Positions 1 to 7,739 are shown, counted from the first letter of the stretch. The stretch is 15,322 bases of DNA from an uncultured Erysipelotrichaceae bacterium (GCA_946621045.1 CAMOOA010000017.1:1-15322), one strand, 5' to 3'. Notes: a model not told the origin generated them from the letters alone. Numbers and translations: made by a program.

Positions 1-385
1 AAACCGTTTTTCCCTGTTTCTTCAGTTCCTTTGCCAGATAGTACAGCGGCGGAATACCGACACCGCCTCCGATCAGAACCGGATGATCTCCGGCAGCGGA
101 AAGGTCATAGCCGTTTCCGAGTTCTGTCAGAACATCGGCTTTCTTTCCCGCCTGCCAGGTGCTCATCTCAGCCGTACCGGCACCGGCTACCCGATACACC
201 AGCGTCAGGATATCTCCTTCCGCATCGCATACCGAGATCGGACGGCGCAGATAGTTCCCGTCGGTCTTTACGTTAACGAACTGTCCGGGACGGATGTTCA
301 TCCCTTCAATGCCGGACAGCCTGAGCTCATACACATTGGAGGTAAGAGCGCTGCTGGATATGACTGTCAGTAAACTCTGTCTCAT
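1..385 (-). CDS. pyrK: Dihydroorotate dehydrogenase electron transfer subunit PyrK (partial, C-terminus outside window)
   Basis: PyrK is the FAD and 2Fe-2S subunit that passes electrons from dihydroorotate dehydrogenase type 1B (PyrD) to NAD+ in pyrimidine synthesis. I translated the minus strand from the ATG at 385. About 128 residues are visible before the window edge. The N-terminal ferredoxin-reductase-like FAD barrel is recognisable: RPGQFVNV near residue 33, then LRRPISVCD (the RxxS-type FAD-binding motif) near residue 47. The start of the NAD-binding domain, IGGGVGIPPLYYLAKEL, lies near residues 104-120. The cysteine-rich iron-sulfur C-terminus is beyond the window. The start codon lies 5 bases after the carB stop, so it is almost certainly cotranscribed with carB, and a pyrD gene is expected further left. 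The family call is secure; only the length is unknown. Confidence 0.88.
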   Translation of the reverse strand, partial: MRQSLLTVISSSALTSNVYELRLSGIEGMNIRPGQFVNVKTDGNYLRRPISVCDAEGDILTLVYRVAGAGTAEMSTWQAGKKADVLTELGNGYDLSAAGDHPVLIGGGVGIPPLYYLAKELKKQGKTV

Positions 386-390
386 GGTTA

Positions 391-3300
391 TCACGCATCG
401 ATGGTCGAAATCGTCAGTGTGGTCTCCTCAAGAACGTCCAGCAGTACGGATACGGTATCCAGTGAGGTGAAGATCGTCACGTTGTTCTCCGTAGCGAGCG
501 TGCGGATCTTTGCGCCGTCACTTGCGGTGGACATGGATCCCGGATCCTGGGTGTTGATCACATAGGCAAGATGTCCCTGACGGATCGCGTTGGGGATATC
601 GTCGCTGCCTTCCTTGATCTTCTGCAGAACATGCGTGCGGATGCCGTTTTCCTTCAGGAACTCTGCGGTTCCCGGGGTTGCCTGGATATTGAAACCGAGG
701 TTGTAGAAGCGGCGAACCAGCGGGAGCGCCTCTTCCTTGTCCTTCTTTGCGACGGTCACAAACACGGTTCCGTAGTTCTGCAGGCGGGTTCCGCTTGCCT
801 GCAGGGCCTTGAACAGCGCACGGTTGAGCTTGTCGTCATAGCCGATCGCCTCACCGGTGGACTTCATCTCCGGCGAGAGGTATGCGTCAAGGCCTTTGAT
901 CTTATTGAAGGAGAAGACCGGAACCTTGACGTAGTGGCGCTTCTTTTCCTCCGGATACAGGCAGAAGATGCCCTGTTCCTTCAGGCTCTTTCCGAGGATG
1001 ACTTCCGTTGCGATGTCCGCAAGGGAGTAACCGGTTGCCTTGGAGAGGAACGGTACCGTACGCGAGGAGCGCGGATTGACTTCAATGATATAGACATCCT
1101 CGTTTTCATCAACGATGAACTGGATGTTGTAGAGACCGACGATGCCGATTTCAAGACCGAGCTTTTTGGCATACTGCAGGATGGTGCCTTTCACCTTATC
1201 CGAAACACTGAAGGTCGGATAGACAGAGATTGAGTCACCGGAGTGAATACCGGTGCGTTCTACCAGTTCCATGATACCCGGCACGAAGACGTCGATGCCG
1301 TCGCAGATCGCGTCAACTTCAAGTTCCTTGCCCTGGATGTAGTGGTCAACGAGGACCGGCTTGTCCGCATCGATTTCCACGGCGTCGCGCAGATACTTCC
1401 GCAGATGTTCCTCATCCGCGACAATCTGCATGGCACGTCCGCCGAGGACGAAGGAAGGACGTACGAGAACCGGATAACCGATTTCCTTCGCCGCCGCAAC
1501 ACCGTCTTCGATGTTGGTGACTGCCTTGCCCTGCGGCTGCGGGATGTTCAGGCGCTGCAGGACTTTTTCGAAGCTGTCGCGGTTTTCCGCACGCTCAATC
1601 GCATCGCAGTCCGTTCCGATCAGCTTGACGCCGCGGTCGCGGAGCGGCTCTGCCAGGTTGATCGCAGTCTGTCCGCCGAGGGAGGCGATGACGCCGATCG
1701 GCTGTTCGAAGTCGATGATTTCCATGACGTCTTCCGTGGTCAGCGGTTCAAAGTAGAGCTTGTCCGCAGTGGTGTAGTCGGTGGATACCGTCTCCGGGTT
1801 GTTGTTTATAATGATTGCCTCATAGCCGGCACGGCGGATCGTCTGTACTGCATGGACGGAGGAGTAGTCAAACTCAACGCCCTGTCCGATACGGATCGGA
1901 CCGGCACCGATAACGATTACCTTCTTCCGGTCAGAGAGACGGGACTCGTTTTCTCCGGTATAGGAAGAATAGAGGTATGCAATGTACGTTCCGGTATGGA
2001 GCGTATCGACCATCCGGAATACCGGGGTGATCTTTTCCGCTTTGCGCATGTGATACACATCGATCTCATTGCATCCCCAGAGGTGGGCAATTGCCCGGTC
2101 GGAGAAGCCCATGATCTTTGCCTCACGGAGGACCTTCACATCCTTAACGTTTTCCTTCAGCGTCTTCTCGAAGTCGATGATCTTCTTCAGCGTCTCGAGG
2201 AAGAGCGGTGTGATCATTGTGAGTTTGCAGAGAGACTCGATGCTTTCGCCTCTGCGAAGCAGTTCCGCGACTGCGAAGATACCGTCGGCGCGGAATTCCT
2301 TCAGATACGCATGAATCTCTTCCGCCGGCATCTCGTCAAACTTTGCCATATGGAAGTGGCAGACACCGGTTTCGAGCGAACGGACCGACTTCAGAAAGCA
2401 TTCCTCCAGCGTGGAGCCGATGCCCATGACTTCACCGGTTGCCTTCATCTGGGTGCCGAGCACATTCGGTGCCAGCGGGAACTTGTCAAACGGGAAGCGC
2501 GGGAACTTTGCGACAAGGTAATCGAGCGACGGTTCGATTGCGGCGGTTCCGCCTGCGACCGGAATATCCTCGAGCGCCATGCCGACCGCGATCTTTGCGG
2601 TGACGCGGGCAATCGGATAACCGCTTGCCTTGGAAGCCAGCGCAGAGGAACGCGATACACGCGGATTGACTTCGATCAGATAGTATTCGCTGGAGTTCGG
2701 ATTCAGCGCGAACTGCACGTTGCAGCCGCCGGCGATCTGAAGCTCGCGGATGATCTTGATCGCGCTGTCATTCAGCATCTTCAGATCATGATCATTGAGC
2801 GAAAGGATCGGCGCAACGACGATACTGTCACCGGTATGCACGCCGACCGGGTCGACGTTCTCCATGCCGCAGATCGTGATCGCATGGTCATTGGAGTCAC
2901 GCATGACTTCAAATTCGATTTCCTTGTATCCCTTGACGGACTTCTCAACGAGAACCTGATGAACCGGAGAAAGCTTGAATGCATTGTTTCCGATTTCGAC
3001 CAGTTCCTCCTCGTTGTTCGCAAAGCCGCCTCCGGTGCCGCCGAGCGTAAATGCGGGACGGAGGACTACCGGGTAGCCGATATCGAGCGCTGCCTTCTTT
3101 GCCTCTTCGATCGAGTAGGTGATTTCGGAAGGAATGACCGGCTCGCCGATCGACTGGCACATTTCCTTGAAGAGCTCACGGTCTTCCGCACGTTCAATAC
3201 TGTGGCTGCTGGTGCCGATCAGTTCAACACCGCACTCTTTCAGAATGCCCTTCTTCTCCAGCTGCATCGCCAGATTCAGACCGGTCTGTCCGCCGATGCC

Positions 3301-3564
3301 CGGCAGGATTGCATCCGGGCGCTCATAGCGCAGGATCTTTGCGATATATTCCAGTGTCAGCGGCTCCATGTATACCTTGTCCGCGATCGATGTATCGGTC
3401 ATGATCGTCGCCGGGTTGGAGTTGCAGAGAATGACCTGATAGCCTTCCTCCTTCAGCGCAAGACACGCCTGGGTGCCGGCATAGTCGAACTCCGCAGCCT
3501 GACCGATGACGATCGGTCCGGAGCCGATGATGAGAATCTTCTTAAGGTCTGTACGTTTTGCCAT
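391..3564 (-). CDS. carB: Carbamoyl-phosphate synthase large subunit
   Basis: The enzyme makes carbamoyl phosphate from bicarbonate, two ATP and ammonia delivered by the small subunit CarA. It feeds pyrimidine and arginine synthesis. At 1057 residues it is full length for the family. The two homologous ATP-grasp halves are visible. The first begins with GSGPIVIGQAAEFDYAG near residue 14 and contains GGTGGGFAN and IEVNPRVSRSSALASKASGYP. The second begins with GAGPIRIGQGVEFDYSS past the midpoint and contains IEVNPRSSRTVPFLSKATGY. An MGS-like allosteric domain follows, with ATPGTAEFLKENGI, and ends in a short tail. The start is supported by GAGGAGGG about 8 bases upstream, inside the end of pyrC. 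No carA lies between pyrC and carB, which is unusual enough to note. Confidence 0.98.
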   Translation of the reverse strand: MAKRTDLKKILIIGSGPIVIGQAAEFDYAGTQACLALKEEGYQVILCNSNPATIMTDTSIADKVYMEPLTLEYIAKILRYERPDAILPGIGGQTGLNLAMQLEKKGILKECGVELIGTSSHSIERAEDRELFKEMCQSIGEPVIPSEITYSIEEAKKAALDIGYPVVLRPAFTLGGTGGGFANNEEELVEIGNNAFKLSPVHQVLVEKSVKGYKEIEFEVMRDSNDHAITICGMENVDPVGVHTGDSIVVAPILSLNDHDLKMLNDSAIKIIRELQIAGGCNVQFALNPNSSEYYLIEVNPRVSRSSALASKASGYPIARVTAKIAVGMALEDIPVAGGTAAIEPSLDYLVAKFPRFPFDKFPLAPNVLGTQMKATGEVMGIGSTLEECFLKSVRSLETGVCHFHMAKFDEMPAEEIHAYLKEFRADGIFAVAELLRRGESIESLCKLTMITPLFLETLKKIIDFEKTLKENVKDVKVLREAKIMGFSDRAIAHLWGCNEIDVYHMRKAEKITPVFRMVDTLHTGTYIAYLYSSYTGENESRLSDRKKVIVIGAGPIRIGQGVEFDYSSVHAVQTIRRAGYEAIIINNNPETVSTDYTTADKLYFEPLTTEDVMEIIDFEQPIGVIASLGGQTAINLAEPLRDRGVKLIGTDCDAIERAENRDSFEKVLQRLNIPQPQGKAVTNIEDGVAAAKEIGYPVLVRPSFVLGGRAMQIVADEEHLRKYLRDAVEIDADKPVLVDHYIQGKELEVDAICDGIDVFVPGIMELVERTGIHSGDSISVYPTFSVSDKVKGTILQYAKKLGLEIGIVGLYNIQFIVDENEDVYIIEVNPRSSRTVPFLSKATGYSLADIATEVILGKSLKEQGIFCLYPEEKKRHYVKVPVFSFNKIKGLDAYLSPEMKSTGEAIGYDDKLNRALFKALQASGTRLQNYGTVFVTVAKKDKEEALPLVRRFYNLGFNIQATPGTAEFLKENGIRTHVLQKIKEGSDDIPNAIRQGHLAYVINTQDPGSMSTASDGAKIRTLATENNVTIFTSLDTVSVLLDVLEETTLTISTIDA

Positions 3565-3565
3565 A

Positions 3566-4726
3566 TTACTTGCCCTCCTCGTATACGGTGATACCGTTCA
3601 TAACTGTTTTTCTGCAGATGCCGTTTACCTTCCATCCGGCAAACGGTGTAGCCTTTCCCTTTGACAGGAAATCTTTCGGATTGATCACGGTCTCGGCCTC
3701 AAGATCCCAGATGGAATAATCCTCTTCGCCAAGCGGAATGTTGAAGCGTTCTCTGGGCTTATATACCAGCAGCTCCATCAGCCGCTCCATGGTGATCACA
3801 CCCGTCTTTACCAGGTAGGTATAGAGCAGTGGGAATGCCGTTTCGATACCGACGATTCCAAATGCGCTCTTTTCAAGACCCCTGCTCTTTTCCTCTTCGC
3901 TGTGGGGCGCATGGTCGGTTGCGATCACATCGATCGTTCCGTCCTTGATGCCCTCGATCAGCGCATCATGGTCTTCCTTTGAGCGCAGCGGCGGATTCAT
4001 CTTCCACCAGCCGTCTTCCTGCAGGTCGTCTTCGCACAGTAAGAGATAATGCGGAGCCGTCTCACAGGTCACATCCACGCCGCGGGCCTTTGCCTGGCGG
4101 ATCACTTCGACACTCTCCTTTGTGGAGATGTGGCATACGTGATAGCCGCAGCCGGTCTTTTCCGCAAGCTCCAGGTCACGCGCGATCTGGCCCCACTCGC
4201 TTTCCGAGCAGATGCCGCGGTGGCCGTGTTCCTTTGCGTAGCGTCCGTCATGGATATATCCGCCCTTTAACAGGCGGTTGTCTTCGCAGTGCGCGACGAT
4301 CAGTTTGTTTAATTTCTTTGCCCGCTTCATTGCCTCTTCCATCATCTCGTCTGACTGCACGCCATGTCCGTCATCGGAGAAGGCAATGACATGGTCGGCC
4401 AGGGCTTCCATATCCGCGAGCTCTTTTCCTTCTTCCTTTACCGTAATTGCGGCGTAAGGATATACGTGAATGACCGCATCCGCATCAATGATGTCCTGCT
4501 GAACCTTAAGATGCTCGAGGGAATCGGGCACCGGGTTCAGGTTCGGCATCGTGCAGACTGCCGTGTAGCCGCCCCGCGCGGCTGCCTGTGAACCGGTTCT
4601 GATCGTCTCTTTATAAGAAAAACCCGGCTCTCGCAGATGTACATGTACATCGCAAAAACCGGGAAGACGAACAGCACGCTGTTCTGTTGACTGATTCGGG
4701 ATAACCTTCTGTTTCATCTGTTCCAT
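3566..4726 (-). CDS. pyrC: Dihydroorotase, compact form
   Basis: Dihydroorotase cyclises carbamoyl-aspartate to dihydroorotate and is a metal-dependent amidohydrolase. The ATG at 4726 is preferred over one 18 bases upstream at 4744 because AGGAGGT lies 4 bases before it; this gives 386 residues. Visible metal and active-site motifs in order are DVHVHLREPG (26-35), FSDDGHG (117-122), AHCED (145-149), HVCHIST (196-202) and ATDHAPHS (269-276). The chain goes straight from about 20 residues into the barrel (VRLPGFCDVHVH), so most of the N-terminal half of the usual beta-sandwich is missing. In that respect it resembles the dihydroorotase domain of animal CAD more than a typical 425-residue Bacillus PyrC. 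It is first in the operon, and its stop is one base from the carB start codon. Confidence 0.95.
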   Translation of the reverse strand: MEQMKQKVIPNQSTEQRAVRLPGFCDVHVHLREPGFSYKETIRTGSQAAARGGYTAVCTMPNLNPVPDSLEHLKVQQDIIDADAVIHVYPYAAITVKEEGKELADMEALADHVIAFSDDGHGVQSDEMMEEAMKRAKKLNKLIVAHCEDNRLLKGGYIHDGRYAKEHGHRGICSESEWGQIARDLELAEKTGCGYHVCHISTKESVEVIRQAKARGVDVTCETAPHYLLLCEDDLQEDGWWKMNPPLRSKEDHDALIEGIKDGTIDVIATDHAPHSEEEKSRGLEKSAFGIVGIETAFPLLYTYLVKTGVITMERLMELLVYKPRERFNIPLGEEDYSIWDLEAETVINPKDFLSKGKATPFAGWKVNGICRKTVMNGITVYEEGK

Positions 4727-4742
4727 AGGTACCTCCTGAAAC

Positions 4743-4768
4743 AAAAAACCTTACCGTAACGGCAAGGT
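4743..4768 (-). terminator. Attenuator terminator in the pyr leader
   Basis: On the minus strand an 8-base-pair stem CCTTGCCG / CGGTAAGG (one G-U pair) with a three-base loop is followed directly by TTTTTT. It ends about 6 bases before the pyrC ribosome binding site. An intrinsic terminator between a promoter and its first gene, combined with the alternative pairing described at 4837-4868, indicates transcription attenuation. Confidence 0.82.
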
Positions 4769-4792
4769 CAATGTCACAATCCGTTCAAAGAC

Positions 4793-4809
4793 ACGCCGTA
4801 CGCGGGCGT
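4793..4809 (-). promoter_or_regulatory. Small leader hairpin between the pyr antiterminator halves
   Basis: ACGCC and GGCGT can pair around a seven-base loop in the pyr leader transcript. It lies in the loop that would separate the two antiterminator arms (4839-4845 and 4760-4766) and could bring them together. Its role is inferred only. Confidence 0.35.
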
Positions 4810-4836
4810 TTCTCTTTATATAGGTGAAGCAGTGCG

Positions 4837-4868
4837 ATCTTGCCGATATCTCGTATCGATTTAAAGAT
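4837..4868 (-). promoter_or_regulatory. pyr leader anti-antiterminator hairpin, PyrR-box-like
   Basis: On the minus strand the RNA can fold as a lower stem ATCTT/AAGAT and an upper stem CGATA/TATCG around the loop CGAGA. An internal loop on the 5' side contains CTTTAA. The lower stem, the UUUAA internal loop and the GAGA-containing apical loop resemble the PyrR binding loop of Bacillus pyr leaders. The usual apical consensus (UCCNGNGAGG) is not matched well. The 3' arm carries CGGCAAG (4839-4845), which is perfectly complementary to CTTGCCG in the 5' arm of the terminator at 4743-4768. This hairpin therefore blocks the antiterminator and favours termination. The structure is seen in the sequence; PyrR as the binding protein is inferred. 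Confidence 0.6.
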
Positions 4869-4877
4869 TTCTTCAGT

Positions 4878-4906
4878 ATATTATCACGACACCCTGCACT
4901 GTTCAA
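4878..4906 (-). promoter_or_regulatory. pyr operon promoter
   Basis: On the minus strand, TTGAAC (4906-4901) is separated by 17 bases from TAATAT (4883-4878), and a TG one base upstream of the -10 makes it an extended -10 promoter. Transcription would start near 4871, giving a leader of about 145 bases to the pyrC start. That leader contains the PyrR-box-like hairpin and the attenuator. Confidence 0.68.
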
Positions 4907-4934
4907 CTGAAATATTTGTGATCCATAAATGATT

Positions 4935-4958
4935 GGTGTCCCGATATGCTGGCACACC
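4935..4958 (-). terminator. Weak hairpin after the PTS operon
   Basis: GGTGT and ACACC pair around a loop that can close further with CC/GG. The hairpin lies just after the stop of the HAD gene in its direction of transcription. No U-run follows, so it is at best a weak or factor-dependent terminator or an RNA 3'-end stabiliser. Read-through from the PTS operon into the pyr leader is possible. Confidence 0.25.
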
Positions 4959-4964
4959 CTGTTT

Positions 4965-5627
4965 TCAGTGTAATTCCTGTGTTCGCAGCTTCGTCAGAAC
5001 ATGCGGAATTTCATCCAGTGATTCAATGTGGAAATCTGCCAGAGACTGATCAAAGGGAAAGCGGGTATCCCTGAGCGCGGCAATATAGACACCTGCCGCA
5101 TAGCCTGCCTGCACGCCGTAAGTGGAGTCTTCCACGACCAGGCATTCGTCCGGCTGCATACCCATCTGACGCATCGCAAAGCGATAGATTTCCGGATCCG
5201 GCTTACTGCGGGCGAACTGTTCGCCGCTGACAACGCATTCAAAGTAGGGACCAATGCCGCATTCACCAAGCACCTGCATGATATTGGAACGTGAACTGCT
5301 TGACGCAAGACCGATCCGGTATCCGTTCCGGCGAAGTGTTTCCAGAAGTTCCGGCACCGCTTCCCGCATGATGGAGCGGTAATCCACACAGATTCCGTCT
5401 GACAGTTCCTTCATTTCCTTCAGAAAAGCCGGGTCATTTGCGTCATGACCCAGCAGATCGGCAAGATAAATCTTATCTTCCTTGTTGTCCATACCCACCA
5501 ACGGATAAAGATGTTCGTCTTTGATCCAGGGATAGGCCTCCCGAAGTTTCTCCGCCTGATAGCGGAGATAAACAATCTCACTGTCAATCAACACACCGTC
5601 CATATCAAAGATTACAGCTTTGATCAT
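4965..5627 (-). CDS. HAD-superfamily phosphatase, beta-phosphoglucomutase-like subfamily
   Basis: This is a 220-residue soluble haloacid dehalogenase-type hydrolase. All four HAD motifs are visible: nucleophile and acid/base aspartates in FDMDGVLIDSE (D8, D10), motif II serines in LASSSSRSN (108-115), the lysine of SKPDPEIY (K142) and the acidic pair in VVEDSTYGVQAG (E166, D167). The helical cap between residues 15 and 90 places it in the group of beta-phosphoglucomutases and sugar-phosphate phosphatases. It is the last gene of the PTS operon, 6 bases after the EIIA stop, with no strong ribosome binding site of its own, so translational coupling is likely. I infer that it dephosphorylates a sugar phosphate arising in the pathway, possibly as an overflow or damage-control step. 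The exact substrate cannot be read from sequence, and an isomerase role cannot be excluded. Confidence 0.88.
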   Translation of the reverse strand: MIKAVIFDMDGVLIDSEIVYLRYQAEKLREAYPWIKDEHLYPLVGMDNKEDKIYLADLLGHDANDPAFLKEMKELSDGICVDYRSIMREAVPELLETLRRNGYRIGLASSSSRSNIMQVLGECGIGPYFECVVSGEQFARSKPDPEIYRFAMRQMGMQPDECLVVEDSTYGVQAGYAAGVYIAALRDTRFPFDQSLADFHIESLDEIPHVLTKLRTQELH

Positions 5628-5633
5628 ACGGTG

Positions 5634-6077
5634 TCAGATTCCGTCTCCGTCTTCCGGCTCATCATTGACCGGAGCTTCCATGCGGAAGATCGTCAGTGCT
5701 TCCTTTCCCGTTTCAAGAAGCGATTCTGCAAGTGCATCAGCATCACCCGGATCGTTTTCCGCCATGTTTTTGATGACAAGATCCAGCAGAAGCGGAGCGT
5801 TGGCACCGGAGATAACCCGCACGTCCGGCCGTTTCACGCTGAGCGCCGCAGCCTTCATATAGGGGGTTCCGCCCATGATGTCCGTAAGAACGATTGTGAC
5901 CGGACAGCTGCTGTACTGATCCAGTGCGTCCGCAAGTTTCTGTTCCAGCTCGTCCGGTGTGGATGTATCGGTGAAGTCAATCGCAGTCAGCTGAATGCTG
6001 TTGCCTGCGAGCAGTTTTGCATTGGCTTCCATTCCGGTTGCGAAATTACCGTGTCCGGTAATGATAATTCCTATCAT
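5634..6077 (-). CDS. PTS mannose-family EIIA component
   Basis: This 147-residue cytoplasmic protein takes phosphate from HPr and passes it to the EIIB of the same system. The EIIA-Man fold is recognised by MIGIIITGHGNFA, with the phosphorylated histidine at position 9, by the TDIMGGTP motif (65-72), equivalent to the DLFGGSP-type loop, and by GANAPLLL (91-98). A GGAGG lies 4 bases before the ATG. It is encoded away from EIIB, EIIC and EIID, after the kinase and regulator genes, but on the same strand within the same run. Being a separate single-domain EIIA rather than an EIIAB fusion is common in fructosamine- and sorbose-type systems. No internal promoter is evident in the 45 bases before it. 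Confidence 0.93.
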   Translation of the reverse strand: MIGIIITGHGNFATGMEANAKLLAGNSIQLTAIDFTDTSTPDELEQKLADALDQYSSCPVTIVLTDIMGGTPYMKAAALSVKRPDVRVISGANAPLLLDLVIKNMAENDPGDADALAESLLETGKEALTIFRMEAPVNDEPEDGDGI

Positions 6078-6122
6078 TCTGCCTCCATCGGCCGACCGGT
6101 TTTTTTGAAGTCAGCCTCTCTG

Positions 6123-6872
6123 TTACGAATTAAAAACCTGAAATTCAAATGTCTTTGTGGCACCGTCGAGATATTCGCGGCTGAGATCAACCGCGCGTTC
6201 ATACTGGTCATAAACGAGGTTTTCAACCATCATGACCGGTGCGTTCTGTTCAATTCCGAGCGCTGCCGCAATCCGCTCATCCGCAAGAATCGCAGCGAGT
6301 CTGCGGTGCGAGCGGGCAATACGCACGCCGTACTCCGTTTCCATGACGTTATAGAGCGAACGTACGGCAAAGTCATAGGTATCGATTCCCGGAAATACAG
6401 ATTCCGGAACATAGTTTTCCACAAGCACAAATGGTTTTTCGGCTGCGTAGCGCATTCTCACGATATGACGGACTCGCCCCGCATAGGGTGTCTGATCCTT
6501 GAAGAATACCTCCGCGCCGTCAAGCCACTCTTCACGGACAAGCCGTGTTTCATGAGGAAGACCGAGAATGGACATTTCCTTCTCGAAACTGTACTGCTTG
6601 TCAATAAAGCGGCCGCGGCTGTTGGATGCCAGCACAAAGGTGCCTACACCGCGCTTACGCTCGACATGGCCGGACTCAATCAGGGCATTGTACGCCTGCC
6701 GGACAACCGGCCGCGAGATTCCATAGGCCGCACACAGTTCCTCTTCCGTCGGCATCTTACTGCCGGCGGGAAGCGTGCCGTCCATGATTGCGGTCAGAAG
6801 TCCCTGCCGCAGCTGTTCATATAACGGCATCGGAATGCCTTTATCAAGTCGTAATCCCTTAATTGCGCTCAT
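6123..6872 (-). CDS. GntR-family (HutC/UTRA) transcriptional regulator
   Basis: This is a 249-residue one-component regulator. The N-terminal winged helix-turn-helix is visible as PLYEQLRQGLLTAIMDGTLPAGSKMPTEEEL (16-46), then the recognition helix region ISRPVVRQAYNAL (52-64) and the wing GHVERKRGVGTFV (68-80). The rest is a UTRA ligand domain ending in REYLDGATKTFEFQV, the fold used by repressors that sense sugar phosphates. It sits inside the operon between the kinase and EIIA, with GGAG about 8 bases before the start. GntR proteins of this subgroup also control the Bacillus frl genes and the Salmonella fra genes for Amadori compounds. The TTGTAATTACAA-type sites at 11030-11041, 11203-11214 and 11235-11246 are the best candidate operators. 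The inducing ligand is unknown. Confidence 0.92.
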   Translation of the reverse strand: MSAIKGLRLDKGIPMPLYEQLRQGLLTAIMDGTLPAGSKMPTEEELCAAYGISRPVVRQAYNALIESGHVERKRGVGTFVLASNSRGRFIDKQYSFEKEMSILGLPHETRLVREEWLDGAEVFFKDQTPYAGRVRHIVRMRYAAEKPFVLVENYVPESVFPGIDTYDFAVRSLYNVMETEYGVRIARSHRRLAAILADERIAAALGIEQNAPVMMVENLVYDQYERAVDLSREYLDGATKTFEFQVFNS

Positions 6873-6898
6873 ATCTGTATCTCCGTAGTGTGTTACTG

Positions 6899-7738
6899 TC
6901 AGTCGCCGAATCCTCCGGGAGAAAGAACATTTTCTCTGGATACATTCTGGCCTGCCAAAAGTGCTTCCTCCAGCGCGCCGGACGGCATCCGCATGCCCTT
7001 TTTCCAGCCGGATTTCTGCAGTGTACAGACAAATCCCGCGAGGAAGGAATCTCCAGCTCCCATTGTATCATGAGGTGTTACCTGACGAATCCGCCTGCGG
7101 AGAATCTGCGACCCGTTTGAGATGATCTGCCCCTCACCACCCATGGTCGCAAGAACATGCATAACGCCGCGTTCATGATACGGACGGGCAAACGCCGCAA
7201 ACTCCTCTTCCGACATCGGGCTGCAGGAAAACATCGCAAGATCGATCGCTTTGCAGACCATATCGCAGTATTCATCGGTGCGGTATTTATCCTTCTCGCC
7301 GAAATCAAATACAAATACCGGCGGAAGCTCCTCCACACTAGACAGCTGTTCGGGAATCTTTGCATTGCATGAGCTGACAATTACATCCGCCTGCGAAAGA
7401 ACTTCCTTCAGTTCCTCACTGACCGCAACCGGTCCCGCCCATGCATCACCGGTCACAACTTTCACGAAACTGCGTTCGCCGTCTGTCACCTCATAGACGC
7501 ATTGTTTTGTGACGGAATTCGGAATCACCGGACAGCGGTCATACCGGACTCCGTTCTTTTTCAGTGCTTTGACCAGATGCGCTGCATAATCATCATCGGC
7601 GAGATTGCCGATATACTCCGACTGTGCTCCGCAGCGCGCCGCATGCACTGCAACGTTGACCGCATTCCCGCCGGGATGCACTTCATTCTTATTGCAGTAA
7701 ACATCGACACAGTTGTCTCCAAGCGCAATCAGTTTCAT
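6899..7738 (-). CDS. frlD: PfkB-family sugar kinase, fructoselysine 6-kinase (FrlD)-like
   Basis: This is a 279-residue ribokinase-fold ATP-dependent kinase. The N-terminal signature is MKLIALGDNCVDVY followed by PGGNAVNVAVHAA (22-34), close to what I recall of FrlD from E. coli and Bacillus. The anion-hole and catalytic motif DTMGAGDSFLAGF (224-236) has the base Asp230. Family knowledge: FrlD phosphorylates fructoselysine at C6 so that FrlB can cleave it. The start is one base after the stop of the SIS deglycase gene, so the pair is tightly coupled. A kinase is not obviously needed if the PTS already phosphorylates the substrate. It may serve substrates entering unphosphorylated or add a second phosphate. 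The family is sure; the exact substrate is inferred. Confidence 0.8.
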   Translation of the reverse strand: MKLIALGDNCVDVYCNKNEVHPGGNAVNVAVHAARCGAQSEYIGNLADDDYAAHLVKALKKNGVRYDRCPVIPNSVTKQCVYEVTDGERSFVKVVTGDAWAGPVAVSEELKEVLSQADVIVSSCNAKIPEQLSSVEELPPVFVFDFGEKDKYRTDEYCDMVCKAIDLAMFSCSPMSEEEFAAFARPYHERGVMHVLATMGGEGQIISNGSQILRRRIRQVTPHDTMGAGDSFLAGFVCTLQKSGWKKGMRMPSGALEEALLAGQNVSRENVLSPGGFGD

Positions 7739-7739
7739 A

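Noticed and set aside
1243..3591. Very long open frame (782 codons) on the plus strand opposite carB, and a 220-codon one at 571-1233
   Set aside because: These lie exactly antisense to a full-length, unambiguous carB. The translations are rich in Arg, Asp and Leu with no recognisable domain, as expected from the complement of a GC-rich gene. No ribosome binding site was found.
4751..4957. Possible 68-residue protein on the minus strand between HAD and pyrC
   Set aside because: It runs across the pyr promoter, the leader hairpins and the terminator stem; the region is explained better as a regulatory leader.
5445..6824. Open frame of 459 codons on the plus strand opposite the HAD, EIIA and GntR genes
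   Set aside because: It crosses three real genes and their gaps on the other strand, its composition looks like a shadow frame, and no domain is recognisable.
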